From: Streptomyces sp. NBC_00443
Lineage (GTDB): Bacteria > Actinomycetota > Actinomycetes > Streptomycetales > Streptomycetaceae
Reading direction: 5' to 3'
DNA length: 64,000 bases
Assembly: GCF_036014175.1 (NCBI RefSeq)
Contig: NZ_CP107917.1
Location: 3,348,001-3,412,000, forward strand
Each line of letters starts with the position of its first letter. Position 1 is the first letter of the stretch. The notes beneath the pieces are model-generated. The model did not search any database. It was not told the DNA's origin and was given only the letters and a program-made list of their open reading frames with translations. A program made the translations under genes and the position numbers. Of the stretch, positions 1 to 8,770 are shown one piece after another.

Positions 1-689
1 CCAACAATCCGACGGGGGCCGTGTACGACGAGGCCATGCTGCGGGGGCTGACGGACATCGCCCGGCGGCACAACCTGCTCGTCTGCTCGGACGAGATCTA
101 CGACAAGATCCTGTACGACGACGCCACGCACACCCCTACCGCCGCCGTCGCCCCCGACCTGCTCACGCTCACCTTCAACGGCATGTCGAAGGCGTACCGC
201 GTCGCCGGGTACCGGGTGGGCTGGATGTCGATCTCGGGCCCGCGCGCCCACGCCGACTCCTACATCGAGGGCCTCACGATCCTCGCGAACATGCGGCTGT
301 GCGCGAACATGCCCGGTCAGCACGGGGTCGTGGCCGCACTCAGCGGACGGCAGACCATCAACGACCTGGTGCTCCCCGGGGGACGACTGAAGGAGCAGAT
401 GGATGTCGCGTACGAGCTGCTGACGCAGATCCCCGGCGTGACATGCGTACGGCCGAAGGGGGCGCTGTACCTCTTCCCGCGCCTCGACCCCAAGGTCTTC
501 AAGATCAAGGACGACCGGCAGATGGTCCTGGACCTGCTGCGGAGCGAGAAGATCATGGTCGTCCAGGGCACGGGCTTCAACTGGCCCGAGTCGGATCACT
601 TCCGGGTGGTGACCCTGCCGACGGTCACGGACCTGCGGGATGCGATGGGACGGATCGGGCGGTTCCTCGACGGGTACGGCCAGCCCTGA
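1..689 (+). CDS. PLP-dependent aminotransferase, alanine transaminase-like (5' end outside window)
   Basis: Partial gene: the reading frame is open from base 3 and ends at TGA 687-689. Visible class I/II aminotransferase motifs are NNPTGAVY at the very start, SDEIYDKI, and the Schiff-base region NGMSKAYRVAGYRVGW, whose PLP-binding lysine is codon 189-191. The family transfers an amino group between an amino acid and a 2-oxo acid; the arrangement resembles AlaT-type alanine aminotransferases, but substrate cannot be fixed from this part. A GTG at base 21 is internal (the NNPTGA motif precedes it) and is not the start. Family is certain, substrate is inference. Confidence 0.9.
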   Translation, partial: NNPTGAVYDEAMLRGLTDIARRHNLLVCSDEIYDKILYDDATHTPTAAVAPDLLTLTFNGMSKAYRVAGYRVGWMSISGPRAHADSYIEGLTILANMRLCANMPGQHGVVAALSGRQTINDLVLPGGRLKEQMDVAYELLTQIPGVTCVRPKGALYLFPRLDPKVFKIKDDRQMVLDLLRSEKIMVVQGTGFNWPESDHFRVVTLPTVTDLRDAMGRIGRFLDGYGQP

Positions 690-751
690 CGGCCCCGAAC
701 GGGCGCTCACGCTCCGTGTGCGGGCGGCCCTGTTGTGCGATGCGCTCAACT

Positions 752-798
752 TTAGACGAAATCTAAGCTAGGATGGCTTCCTGTCAGAGCACAGGAGG
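752..798 (+). promoter_or_regulatory. Putative promoter with embedded dyad operator and strong RBS
   Basis: TTAGA-N5-TCTAA (752-766) is a 15-bp dyad just upstream of a possible -10 element TAGGAT (769-774). An AGGAGG ribosome site lies at 793-798, 8 bases before the ATG at 807. The dyad lies where a repressor would block polymerase; its spacing resembles Fur/PerR-family sites, which is only an analogy. Confidence 0.4.
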
Positions 799-806
799 CC
801 ATCCCC

Positions 807-1229
807 ATGTACGAACCGATCCGCACCAAGTCGGTCCACAGCACGATGGCCGGCACCACCTCCGACTTCCCCCATCGGTCGCGCGAGGAGGAGCTGGACA
901 TCCAGCTCGCGGGCCATCTCGCGGCGCTGCTCGCCGTCACCGACGAGCTGCGTGCGCAGGCCCCGTCCACCGACCTCGACGAGGCCGCCCAGCGGCTCGC
1001 CGAACAGGTGGCCCGGCTGCGGGGCGGACGTGCGCCGGCCCGCGCGGCTGCCTCCGGCGGTGACGCGAGGATCGCGGCGCTGCATCACCGGGCGCATGCC
1101 CTGGCGGGGCGGGCGCTGGTCGTCGCGGCATCCCGGGCGGACACCGCTGCGGCGATCCTCGCCGCCGAGCGGATGGACGCGCACGCCGCTGCGCAGCCCG
1201 AGTCGCCGGAGCTGACCGGCGTCGGCTGA
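807..1229 (+). CDS. Hypothetical protein, Ala-rich helical, 140 aa
   Basis: ATG at 807 with a strong AGGAGG eight bases upstream. The 140-residue product has no signal peptide or membrane segment. Residues about 27-135 are alanine/leucine/arginine-rich and predicted helical, with several acidic-basic heptads, so a small helical bundle or coiled coil is likely. I do not recognise a family. It stands alone between the aminotransferase and a Uma2-type gene, behind a dyad that suggests its own repressor. Third-position GC is very high, supporting real coding. Confidence 0.7.
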   Translation: MYEPIRTKSVHSTMAGTTSDFPHRSREEELDIQLAGHLAALLAVTDELRAQAPSTDLDEAAQRLAEQVARLRGGRAPARAAASGGDARIAALHHRAHALAGRALVVAASRADTAAAILAAERMDAHAAAQPESPELTGVG

Positions 1230-1296
1230 CACCCCTCGAACGGCCCCGGTCCGCGTGCACCCGCAGCGACGCGCGGACCGGGTGCCACATTTTCCG

Positions 1297-1302
1297 TACT
1301 CT
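1297..1302 (+). promoter_or_regulatory. -10 element of a leaderless transcript
   Basis: TACTCT lies with its last base 6 bases before ATG 1309, so transcription is expected to begin at the A of the start codon. This decides the start of the Uma2-family gene. Confidence 0.5.
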
Positions 1303-1308
1303 GAAGGC

Positions 1309-1893
1309 ATGGAGTACGCGAAGATGCGCGCGATCGCCAAAGAACTCGGGGCCTATAGCGAGCACCTCGAAGGCGCCTGGAGCGTCGAGATCGGCCCGTC
1401 CGGCCCGATACTGGCCATGATGTGCCCGTCGAAGCGTCACGAGGGCACGATTCGCCGCATCTGCAAGCAGTTGGACGCACAGCTCCTCACCACGCACCCT
1501 GGTTACGGCTGCGTGCCGGGCCCCGAGATCGAGCATCCCTCCATCGGCCGCATGCGCCGCCCCGACGCCGTCGTCATCCCCGAGGACGCCCTCGACGAGG
1601 AGGGCCTCGCCGTCGATGCGACCCAGGTACTGGCGGTCATCGAGATCGTTTCCCCGTCGAACCCCAGCAACGACTACGGCGAGAAGCTCACCGAGTACTC
1701 CGCCATGGGCATCGCCCACTACCTGATCGTCGACCCGCGCACCGGCACCATCGAGGTCCACTCGGACCCGTGCAAGGAGCGCTACAGCCGCAAGGAGCCG
1801 TACATCTACGGCGACTCGGTGCCGTTCGGCCCCTGGACGGTGGAGACTTCGGCGTTCCGTCGTTACGGCAGGATCGGCAACGATACGGACTGA
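1309..1893 (+). CDS. Uma2 family endonuclease (DUF820)
   Basis: 194-residue protein of the Uma2/DUF820 family, a PD-(D/E)XK nuclease fold that is greatly expanded in Streptomyces and cyanobacteria and has no established physiological role. Visible: a substrate/metal segment RPDAVVIPED near residues 82-91, then VLAVIEIVSPSN (about 107-118), where the E-x-hydrophobic-S element supplies catalytic acids, followed by KLTEYSAMGIAHYLIVD. The in-frame GTG at 1255 was rejected because the -10 element 1297-1302 would lie inside the gene; the leaderless ATG 1309 gives the usual family length. Confidence 0.85.
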   Translation: MEYAKMRAIAKELGAYSEHLEGAWSVEIGPSGPILAMMCPSKRHEGTIRRICKQLDAQLLTTHPGYGCVPGPEIEHPSIGRMRRPDAVVIPEDALDEEGLAVDATQVLAVIEIVSPSNPSNDYGEKLTEYSAMGIAHYLIVDPRTGTIEVHSDPCKERYSRKEPYIYGDSVPFGPWTVETSAFRRYGRIGNDTD

Positions 1894-1909
1894 CGGCAAG
1901 CCGCTCCCG

Positions 1910-3055
1910 TTGCATACCGGGACCGGTAATACACCCCCCGTTCACCCCCCACGGCGGGGAACGTTGGATTCCGCGAGCACTCTCCCCGGCGTGAGACGAA
2001 TTGCAGGAATCGTCCTCGCGGTGTTGCTGATCGGTGGCGTGGTGGCCGCCGTCGTCGCGGGCCGCAGTGATGGGGACACGGGCACGGCAACGAAGACCGT
2101 GCGCGCGGTGATCGGATCGGAGAAGGCGGAGTTCTTCGCCGATCCCGACGTGGTGCGGGCCCTCGCCGCCAAGGGCTACACCGTCAAGGCCGAGACCTCC
2201 GGGTCCTGGGCCATGGAGGGACTCGACCTTGCGGGGTACGACCTCGCGCTGCCGTCGAGCCAGGCGCCGGCCGCCGAACTCGCCGCGAAGTACGAGGTGA
2301 CGGGGACTCTCCCCCGCCCCTTCTACTCGCCCCTCGTCGTCGTGGCGCACAAGAGCGCCGCCGAGGTGCTCGCGGCGAACAAGCTCGCCACCCTGGACAC
2401 CGAACACCGTGGCACCTTCGAGATGGCCGCCTATCTGGACGCCGCCCGAGCCGACCGCACCTGGCAGCAGCTCAAGGGCGCCGGGAAGTACGGGGAGTTG
2501 ACGGGCACGCTCTACCTGTCCAGCACCGACCCCGAGACGTCCAACTCCGGCGCCCTCTACCTCGCCGCGGCCTCCTACGTCGCGAACGGCGGCAAGGTCG
2601 TCGCCTCCGGAGCCGAGGTGGACCGCGCCTCGCCACTGCTGCACAAGCTGGTCAGCGTGCAGGGCGCCCAGCAGTCCAGCAGCGACGCCGCCTTCCGGGA
2701 CTTCATCAGCGGGGCGGGCAATCCGCTCGTCGTGGTCTACGAGTCCCAGGTGGCCTCACTGCTGACGGACGGGCAGCAGCCCGACGACCTGGTCGTCCTC
2801 TACCCCGACACCACGGTCAACAGCGACCACACCGTCGTACCGCTCACCGAGAACGGCAAGGCGGTCGCCGGACTCCTCGCCACGGACCCGAAGTTGCGGG
2901 CGCTGGAGGTCAAGCACGGGTTCCGCCCGCAGGGCGAGGTCACCGAGTTCGCCTCGGACACGACGTATCTCAAGCAGGAACTGACCGGCGTCCGCCAGGC
3001 GCCCGTGCCCACCGCCAAGGTGCTGCACGAGCTGGCGCGACGGGCGCGCGGATAA
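1910..3055 (+). CDS. Membrane-anchored substrate-binding-domain protein of the TelA cluster
   Basis: 381 residues: a short basic N-terminus, one membrane anchor at about 29-50 (GIVLAVLLIGGVVAAVVAG), then an extracellular type 2 periplasmic-binding-like domain. SSTDPETSNSGALY near the middle is the ligand-loop pattern of sulfate/molybdate/iron-type binding proteins. It is 15 bp upstream of telA and the downstream VWA protein carries a related binding domain, so the three probably work together in envelope or oxyanion stress. No transport permease is present. Start is uncertain; a later GTG at 1990 would begin just before the anchor. Confidence 0.8.
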   Translation: MHTGTGNTPPVHPPRRGTLDSASTLPGVRRIAGIVLAVLLIGGVVAAVVAGRSDGDTGTATKTVRAVIGSEKAEFFADPDVVRALAAKGYTVKAETSGSWAMEGLDLAGYDLALPSSQAPAAELAAKYEVTGTLPRPFYSPLVVVAHKSAAEVLAANKLATLDTEHRGTFEMAAYLDAARADRTWQQLKGAGKYGELTGTLYLSSTDPETSNSGALYLAAASYVANGGKVVASGAEVDRASPLLHKLVSVQGAQQSSSDAAFRDFISGAGNPLVVVYESQVASLLTDGQQPDDLVVLYPDTTVNSDHTVVPLTENGKAVAGLLATDPKLRALEVKHGFRPQGEVTEFASDTTYLKQELTGVRQAPVPTAKVLHELARRARG

Positions 3056-3070
3056 GGGGGGCAGCACTTC

Positions 3071-4245
3071 ATGAACAACAGCGACGACGATTTCGTCCTC
3101 ACTCCGCCCGAGCCCGTGGCCACCGTGCCGCGCGAGAAGGCCGGCGGACTCGTCCCGGTCGACGAGGGCGTCCGTACGGACATGACCGAGAAGGCCTCCG
3201 CGTACGTGGCGGGGCTCGCGGCGCTCGACGCCCGCTCCCCCGAGTTCGCCGGCAAGGTCGGTGAGATCACCGGCCTCGGTGCCGGCGAGATGCGGACCGC
3301 CGCCGCGCAGTCCAACCGCATGCTGGAGCGGACCATCCGCAGCCTGCCGGACAAGGGCGGGGACGCCCAGTCGCAGGTCGCGGGCTCGCTCGTGGAACTG
3401 CGGCGGGTCGTGGAGGACCTCGACCCGCGGGACCTGCCCGCGTCCAAGGGGCGCAAGTTCCTCTCCAGGCTTCCCGGGGCAACAAGCTGCGCGACCACGT
3501 CGCCAAGTACGCCTCCGCCCAGGGGACCCTCAACAAGATCGTCGGGTCACTGCGCGGCGGGCAGGACGAACTCCGCCGCGACAACGCCGCCCTGCAGACC
3601 GAGCGGGTGCGGCTGTGGGAGACCATGGGCAAGCTCCAGGAGTACGTCGTCCTGACGGAAGCCCTGGACACCGCCGTCGGGCAGCACATCACCGGTGTGG
3701 AGGCACAGGACCCCGCGCAGGCGGACAACCTCCGGGCCGACATCCTCTTCCCCGTCCGGCAGAAGCACCAGGACCTGCTCACCCAGCTCGCGGTGTGTGC
3801 GCAGGGATACCTCGCCATGGACGTCGTACGACGCAACAACGAGGAGCTGATCAAGGGCGTCGACCGGGCCGCGACCACGACCGTCTCGGCCTTGCGCATC
3901 TCCGTGATGCTGGCCTCCGCCCTCGACAACCAGAAGAAGGTCATCGAGCAGGTCAACGCGCTGCGCGGGACGACCGAGGACCTCATCCGGGGCAACGCCG
4001 AGATGCTCGCCACGCAGAGCGGCGAGATCCAGCGCATCGCCGCCGACCCGGCCGTCGGCGCCGAGACCCTGCGCTCGGCCTTCCAGCAGATCTACCGCAC
4101 CCTCGACGCCATCGACACCTACAAGGTGCAGGCGACCGAGGCGATGGCGACGACGGTGGAGAACCTGACCGCCGAACTGCAGCACGCGAGCGCCTACTTG
4201 GAGCGCAGCCGCTCCCAGGGCGCATTGGAGGGTGGCCTCGGATGA
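3071..4245 (+). pseudogene. telA: telA-like toxic anion resistance gene with a one-base frameshift
   Basis: The TelA/KlaA family comprises cytoplasmic coiled-coil proteins linked to tellurite and other toxic-anion resistance. Here the first 136 codons (3071 to about 3477) run in one frame to FLSRLPG, and the remainder of the family sequence (NKLRDHVAKYASAQG onwards to TGA 4243-4245) continues in another frame. The break is at a GGGG run, 3476-3479; one extra G would restore a single 391-residue protein. Codon use is normal on both sides. Either a sequencing or assembly error, a phase-variable tract, or a genuine inactivation. The stop overlaps the next ATG by four bases. Confidence 0.85.
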
Positions 4246-5804
4246 GACACACCCGACGTCCCCGGCGCCTGCTCGCCGTGGCCCTCGCGGCGGTGGCGCT
4301 GCTGACGGGCTGCACCTCGCAGAAGGGCACCGGCGACCCGGACCCGAACGCCCCCCAGCCCGGCACCCTGCGCGTCCTCGCCTCCAGCGAGCTCAGTGAC
4401 ATGACCCCGGTCCTCGACCGGATCGCCGACGACACCGGCGTCAAGGTCCGGCCCACCTACATGGGCACCCTCGACGCCGTCGAGATGCTGGCGACGGGCA
4501 AGGTGGACGGGCAGTACGACGCCCTGTGGCTGTCCTCCAACGACTATCTGCGGCTGCGCCCCGACGCGGCGAAGAAGGTCGTGTCGGAGACGCCGGTGAT
4601 GTCGAGCCCGGTCGCCCTCGGGGTCAGGAGCACCGCCCTCGGCCGGCTGGGCTGGAAGCCGGACGACGTCACGTGGTCGCAGATCGAGCAGGCCGTCCGC
4701 GACGGCAGGCTGACGTACGGCATGACCGACCCGGCCCGCTCCAACTCCGGCTTCGCCACGCTCGTCTCCGTCGCCTCGGCCCTCTCCGGCGCCCAGTCCG
4801 CACTCACCGACGCCGACGTCACCAAGGCCACGCCCCGTCTGAAGGAGTTCTTCAAGGGGCAGAAGCTGACGTCGGGGTCGTCGGGCTGGCTGGCGGCGGC
4901 CTACAAGCGGCGCGGGAACGTCGACGCGCTGCTCAACTACGAGTCCGTCCTCAAGGGCATCCCGGACCTGACCGTGATCCGCCCCAAGGACGGCGTCGTC
5001 ACCGCCGACTACCCGCTCTCCTCGCTCGCGTCCACCGACGCCGCGACCCGCGAGGACGTCCGCCGGGTCACCGAGGCGCTGCGCACCGACGGCATCCAGC
5101 GGCTGATCACCGAGCGCACCCACCGCCGCCCGGTCGTCGCCTCCGTCCGGCCCGGGCCCGGCCTGGAGACCAGCAGGCGGCGCGAACTGCCCTTCCCGGG
5201 CAGCCGTTCCGTGGCCGACGGTCTGCTCGACTCGTACGAGAACGAGCTGCGCCGCCCGTCCAGGACGGTCTACGTCCTCGACACCTCGGGCTCGATGGAG
5301 GGCGACCGCCTGGAGCAGCTGAAGCAGGCGCTCGCCGACCTCACCGGCGACTTCCGCGAGCGCGAGGAGGTCACGCTGATGCCCTTCGGGTCGGACGTGA
5401 AGAGCGCGGCCAGGCACGTGGTCGACCCGGCCGACCCGAAGGCCGGGCTCGCCGGGATCCGAGAGGAGACCGACGCACTGACCGCCGAGGGCGACACGGC
5501 GATCTACACCTCGCTGGAGAAGGCGTACGGGCATCTGGGCGCCGGCCGGTCCCAGGACACCTTCACCTCGATCGTGCTGATGACGGACGGCGAGAACACC
5601 ACCGGCGCCGAGGCGGCCGACTTCGACGCCTTCTACGCCGGGCTCGACCGCGGCCGGCGGGAGACGCCCGTCTTCCCCATCCTCTTCGGCGACTCCGACC
5701 GCTCCGAGCTGGAGCACATCGCCGAGCTGACCGGCGGCCGCCTCTTCGACGCCCAGGAGGGCTCGCTGGACGGCGCCTTCGAGGAGATCCGTGGCTACCA
5801 GTAA
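4242..5804 (+). CDS. Lipoprotein with substrate-binding and VWA domains
   Basis: ATG 4242 overlaps the telA stop (ATGA), showing coupling. The 520-residue product starts with a lipoprotein signal ending LLTGC (lipidated Cys at about 24). Residues about 35-330 form an extracellular solute-binding domain, with DPARSNSGFATLV as the ligand loop. Residues about 343-520 are a von Willebrand A domain with the metal-ion adhesion site DTSGSMEG and a second site TDGENTTG. The fusion of a binding domain and a VWA domain outside the membrane, in one operon with TelA, suggests a ligand-sensing adhesion or chaperone role in toxic-anion or envelope stress. Function is inferred. Confidence 0.88.
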   Translation: MRHTRRPRRLLAVALAAVALLTGCTSQKGTGDPDPNAPQPGTLRVLASSELSDMTPVLDRIADDTGVKVRPTYMGTLDAVEMLATGKVDGQYDALWLSSNDYLRLRPDAAKKVVSETPVMSSPVALGVRSTALGRLGWKPDDVTWSQIEQAVRDGRLTYGMTDPARSNSGFATLVSVASALSGAQSALTDADVTKATPRLKEFFKGQKLTSGSSGWLAAAYKRRGNVDALLNYESVLKGIPDLTVIRPKDGVVTADYPLSSLASTDAATREDVRRVTEALRTDGIQRLITERTHRRPVVASVRPGPGLETSRRRELPFPGSRSVADGLLDSYENELRRPSRTVYVLDTSGSMEGDRLEQLKQALADLTGDFREREEVTLMPFGSDVKSAARHVVDPADPKAGLAGIREETDALTAEGDTAIYTSLEKAYGHLGAGRSQDTFTSIVLMTDGENTTGAEAADFDAFYAGLDRGRRETPVFPILFGDSDRSELEHIAELTGGRLFDAQEGSLDGAFEEIRGYQ

Positions 5805-6399
5805 GGCGTTCGCGTACCTGGAGTCCCGCAAGAACATCGCCGGGAGCGCATGTGGGCTGGTCGGCGTCGTGCTGACCTTCACGGGCGTCGCGGGGCCGTA
5901 CTGGCCCGTCGTCGTCGCCGGTCTCTACGGCGCGGGCGCGCTGATCGCCCCGCCGGAGCGGCCCGCGCTGCCCGAGTTCCCGGACCCGTCGGCCCAGCTC
6001 GACGAGGTGCGGGGCGACTTCGAGAAGCTGCGCGGCTATCTGACGGACATCGAGCTGTCGGTCACCGCAGCCGCCCGGTTGCGTGAGCTCACCGAGCTGC
6101 TCACCGCGTTGCTGGACCGCGGCTGGGTCGCCGAGTTGCTCACGCATGACCCGGAGGGCGTGCACGTGCTGTCCCGGATCGTGCGGCGCGACCTCCCCGA
6201 GGCCGTCGACAGCTTCGTACGGACACGCTGGTGGACGCGGATGACGCCCGGGACCGAGTCCCCCGAACTGCATCTGGAGCGCCAGCTCGGCCTGCTGAAG
6301 AAGGACGCCGAGCGCCTGGCGGCGAGCCTGCACGAGGTGGAGGCCCGCCGCCAGGAGACCCACACCCGGTATCTGGAGGACCGGGGCGGGACGCTGTGA
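5791..6399 (+). CDS. Hypothetical membrane protein of the TelA/VWA operon
   Basis: 202 residues starting at GTG 5791, overlapping the preceding gene by 14 bases. Two hydrophobic segments near residues 17-50 form a membrane hairpin; the rest is cytoplasmic and strongly charged, with a long helical stretch ending in DAERLAASLHEVEARRQETH, likely a coiled coil. No named family recognised. As the last gene of the cluster it probably anchors or partners the TelA-type coiled-coil protein. Convergent hairpins follow before pckG. Confidence 0.75.
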   Translation: MATSKAFAYLESRKNIAGSACGLVGVVLTFTGVAGPYWPVVVAGLYGAGALIAPPERPALPEFPDPSAQLDEVRGDFEKLRGYLTDIELSVTAAARLRELTELLTALLDRGWVAELLTHDPEGVHVLSRIVRRDLPEAVDSFVRTRWWTRMTPGTESPELHLERQLGLLKKDAERLAASLHEVEARRQETHTRYLEDRGGTL

Positions 6400-6424
6400 G
6401 CCAGTCGGCGTGAGAAACAGGCGA

Positions 6425-6483
6425 GGGCCCGTCGCCGCTCTTTCCTCCCGTCGGGGCGGACGGAAGTGTGCGACGACGGGCCC
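6425..6483. terminator. Inverted repeat in convergent intergenic region
   Basis: GGGCCCGTCG (6425-6434) pairs perfectly with CGACGGGCCC (6474-6483) across a 39-base loop. It lies between the VWA operon and the oppositely directed pckG, where a terminator is expected. There is no clear U-tract. Confidence 0.4.
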
Positions 6484-6533
6484 ACAGCCCCGCACGCCGT
6501 TGTACGGAACCTCGCCGGTCTGTGGTGCTGTCA

Positions 6534-6588
6534 CCGCGGCCGGCCGTGACGATATTGCTGGTCAGGGCACGATCGGAGCCGGCCGCGG
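6534..6588. terminator. Second inverted repeat, likely bidirectional terminator
   Basis: CCGCGGCCGGC (6534-6544) is perfectly complementary to GCCGGCCGCGG (6578-6588), 33-base loop, ending 17 bases beyond the pckG stop. Best candidate for pckG termination. Confidence 0.45.
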
Positions 6589-6604
6589 CGTCTTTGGGGG
6601 CTGG

Positions 6605-8428
6605 TCAGCCCAGGCGCTGCACCAGAGCGCGGTACTCGTCCCACAGCTCCTTCGGCGTGTGGTCGCCGAAGGTGTTCAGGTGGTCGGGGACGAGCGCGGC
6701 CTCCTCGCGCCAGACCTCCTTGTCGACGGTGAGGAGGAAGTCCAGGTCGGAGTCGGCCAGTTCCAGGCCGTTCGTGTCCAGTGCGCCCTTGGCCGGCAGG
6801 ATGCCGATGGGGGTCTCGACGCCCTCGGCCTTGCCGTCGAGGCGCTCGACGATCCACTTCAGGACGCGGCTGTTCTCGCCGAAGCCGGGCCAGACGAACT
6901 TGCCCTCGTCGTTCTTGCGGAACCAGTTGACGTAGTAGATCTTCGGGAGCTTCGCCTGGTCCTTGCCCTTGGCGACGTCGACCCAGTGACCCATGTAGTC
7001 ACCCATGTTGTATCCGCAGAACGGCAGCATCGCGAAGGGGTCGCGGCGCAGCTCGCCGACCTTGCCCTCCGCGGCGGCGGTCTTCTCGCTGGCCACGTTG
7101 GCGCCGAGGAAGACGCCGTGGTTCCAGTCGAAGGACTCCGTGACCAGCGGTACGGCGGTGGCGCGACGGCCGCCGAACAGGATCGCCGAGATCGGCACGC
7201 CCTTGGGGTCCTCCCACTCGGGCGCGATGATCGGGCACTGGGCGGCGGGGACGGTGAAGCGGGCGTTGGGGTGGGCGGCCGGCGTCCCGGAGGACGGCGT
7301 CCAGTCGTTGCCCTTCCAGTCCGTCAGGTGGGCCGGGGTCTCCTCCGTCATGCCCTCCCACCAGATGTCGTTGTCGTCGGTGAGGGCGACGTTGGTGAAG
7401 ACCGAGTTGCCCCACAGCGTCTTCATCGCGTTGGCGTTGGTGTGCTCACCGGTGCCGGGCGCGACGCCGAAGAAGCCGGCCTCGGGGTTGATGGCGTACA
7501 GCCGGCCGTCCTCACCGAAGCGCATCCAGGCGATGTCGTCGCCGATCGTCTCGACGGTCCAGCCGGAGATCGTGGGCTCCAGCATGGCGAGGTTGGTCTT
7601 GCCGCAGGCGCTCGGGAAGGCGGCGGCGACGTACTTGGCCTCGCCCTGCGGCGGGGTGAGCTTGAGGACCAGCATGTGCTCGGCCAGCCAGCCCTCGTCG
7701 CGGGCCATCACGGAGGCGATGCGCAGGGCGTAGCACTTCTTGCCGAGCAGGGCGTTGCCGCCGTAGCCGGAGCCGTAGGACCAGATCTCGCGGGTCTCAG
7801 GGAAGTGGGAGATGTACTTGGTGCTGTTGCACGGCCAGGGCACGTCCTGCTCGCCCGCCTCCAGCGGCGCTCCGAGCGTGTGCACGGCCTTCACGAAGAA
7901 GCCGTCCTCACCGAGCTCGTCGAGGACGGGCCGGCCCATGCGGGTCATGGTGCGCATGGAGACCGCGACGTAGGCGGAGTCGGTGATCTCGACGCCGATC
8001 GCGGAGAGGTCGGAGCCGAGGGGGCCCATGCAGAACGGGACGACGTACATGGTCCGGCCGCGCATCGAGCCGCGGAAGACGCCCTTCTCACCGGCGAAGA
8101 TCTCCCGCATCTCGGCGGGGTCCTTCCAGTGGTTGGTCGGGCCTGCGTCCTCCTCCTTCTCGGAGCAGATGAAGGTCCGGTCCTCGACGCGGGCGACGTC
8201 GGTCGGGTCGGAGGCCGCGTAGTACGAGTTGGGGCGCTTGATCGGGTCGAGCTTCTTGAAGGTGCCCTTCGCGACGAGCTCCTCGGACAGACGCTCGTAC
8301 TCGGCCTCGGATCCGTCGCACCAGACCACGCTGTCCGGCTGCGTCAGTTCAGCGATCTCGTTCACCCACGAGACCAGCTCCCGGTGGGTGGTGGGGACGA
8401 CGGGGGGAGCCGCGATGTCGCGCGCCAC
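6605..8428 (-). CDS. pckG: Phosphoenolpyruvate carboxykinase (GTP)
   Basis: 607 residues, the normal length of GTP-dependent PEPCK (EC 4.1.1.32), which converts oxaloacetate and GTP to PEP, GDP and CO2 as the first committed step of gluconeogenesis. The kinase-1a P-loop [12 protein letters not shown] lies near residues 270-281 with the mobile active-site cysteine; GDDIAWMRF gives the Mn/Mg-binding acids, and [20 protein letters not shown] and [10 protein letters not shown] are family signatures. GTG 8428 is preferred to upstream in-frame starts because AGGAG (8434-8438) sits five bases before it and the N-terminus [12 protein letters not shown] matches the genus. Monocistronic, divergent from the hemolysin-III gene. 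Confidence 0.97.
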   Translation of the reverse strand: MARDIAAPPVVPTTHRELVSWVNEIAELTQPDSVVWCDGSEAEYERLSEELVAKGTFKKLDPIKRPNSYYAASDPTDVARVEDRTFICSEKEEDAGPTNHWKDPAEMREIFAGEKGVFRGSMRGRTMYVVPFCMGPLGSDLSAIGVEITDSAYVAVSMRTMTRMGRPVLDELGEDGFFVKAVHTLGAPLEAGEQDVPWPCNSTKYISHFPETREIWSYGSGYGGNALLGKKCYALRIASVMARDEGWLAEHMLVLKLTPPQGEAKYVAAAFPSACGKTNLAMLEPTISGWTVETIGDDIAWMRFGEDGRLYAINPEAGFFGVAPGTGEHTNANAMKTLWGNSVFTNVALTDDNDIWWEGMTEETPAHLTDWKGNDWTPSSGTPAAHPNARFTVPAAQCPIIAPEWEDPKGVPISAILFGGRRATAVPLVTESFDWNHGVFLGANVASEKTAAAEGKVGELRRDPFAMLPFCGYNMGDYMGHWVDVAKGKDQAKLPKIYYVNWFRKNDEGKFVWPGFGENSRVLKWIVERLDGKAEGVETPIGILPAKGALDTNGLELADSDLDFLLTVDKEVWREEAALVPDHLNTFGDHTPKELWDEYRALVQRLG

Positions 8429-8770
8429 GGTTGCTCCTAAATGAGGGATTTTTGTCCTGAATATGCCCTTGTATGCCCCGTGGGGGCCGCGACCCGAATG
8501 CTTCGCGGACTGGACCCGCCGTGGATCTTCCGCGCTCATACGGTGCCGACCGCACTCATTTGATCATCCGACGCGTCCGCGCATATGTCCAGAGGGCGTC
8601 ACAGGTGAGCGGCGTGAGCATCGCCACTCATCCGGATGTTTTCGATGCGTCACCGCTGCTTCACCCCGGGTGCGCGCCTGACGGGTACCCCATGAGACGA
8701 TGGCCACTTCCGGGCAGCCATCTCGCCGCCCTGATACGTAACTTACGGTTCCGTAGGTACGATGCAGGGC
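8429..8770. other. Divergent intergenic region
   Basis: 342 bases between pckG and the hemolysin-III gene. It must hold both promoters. I see the pckG ribosome site, the dyad/-10 at 8741-8763, and no convincing coding sequence. Confidence 0.5.
8741..8763 (+). promoter_or_regulatory. Near-perfect dyad abutting a leaderless promoter
   Basis: ACTTACGG-TT-CCGTAGGT (8741-8758) is an 18-bp dyad with 7 of 8 paired positions. It ends at the first base of the -10 TACGAT (8758-8763), which is 7 bases before ATG 8771, a leaderless layout. A bound repressor would block polymerase. The TetR-family gene downstream has a different-looking operator, so the cognate protein is unknown. Confidence 0.5.

Noticed and set aside
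1255..1308. GTG start for the Uma2-type gene
   Set aside because: A leaderless -10 element lies inside this extension.
3261..4241. Long upstream extension of the VWA lipoprotein frame
   Set aside because: Lies in telA coding sequence; the lipobox places the true start at 4242.
6410..8440. 676-codon plus-strand open frame
   Set aside because: Antisense to pckG; it exists because of high GC and has no family signal.
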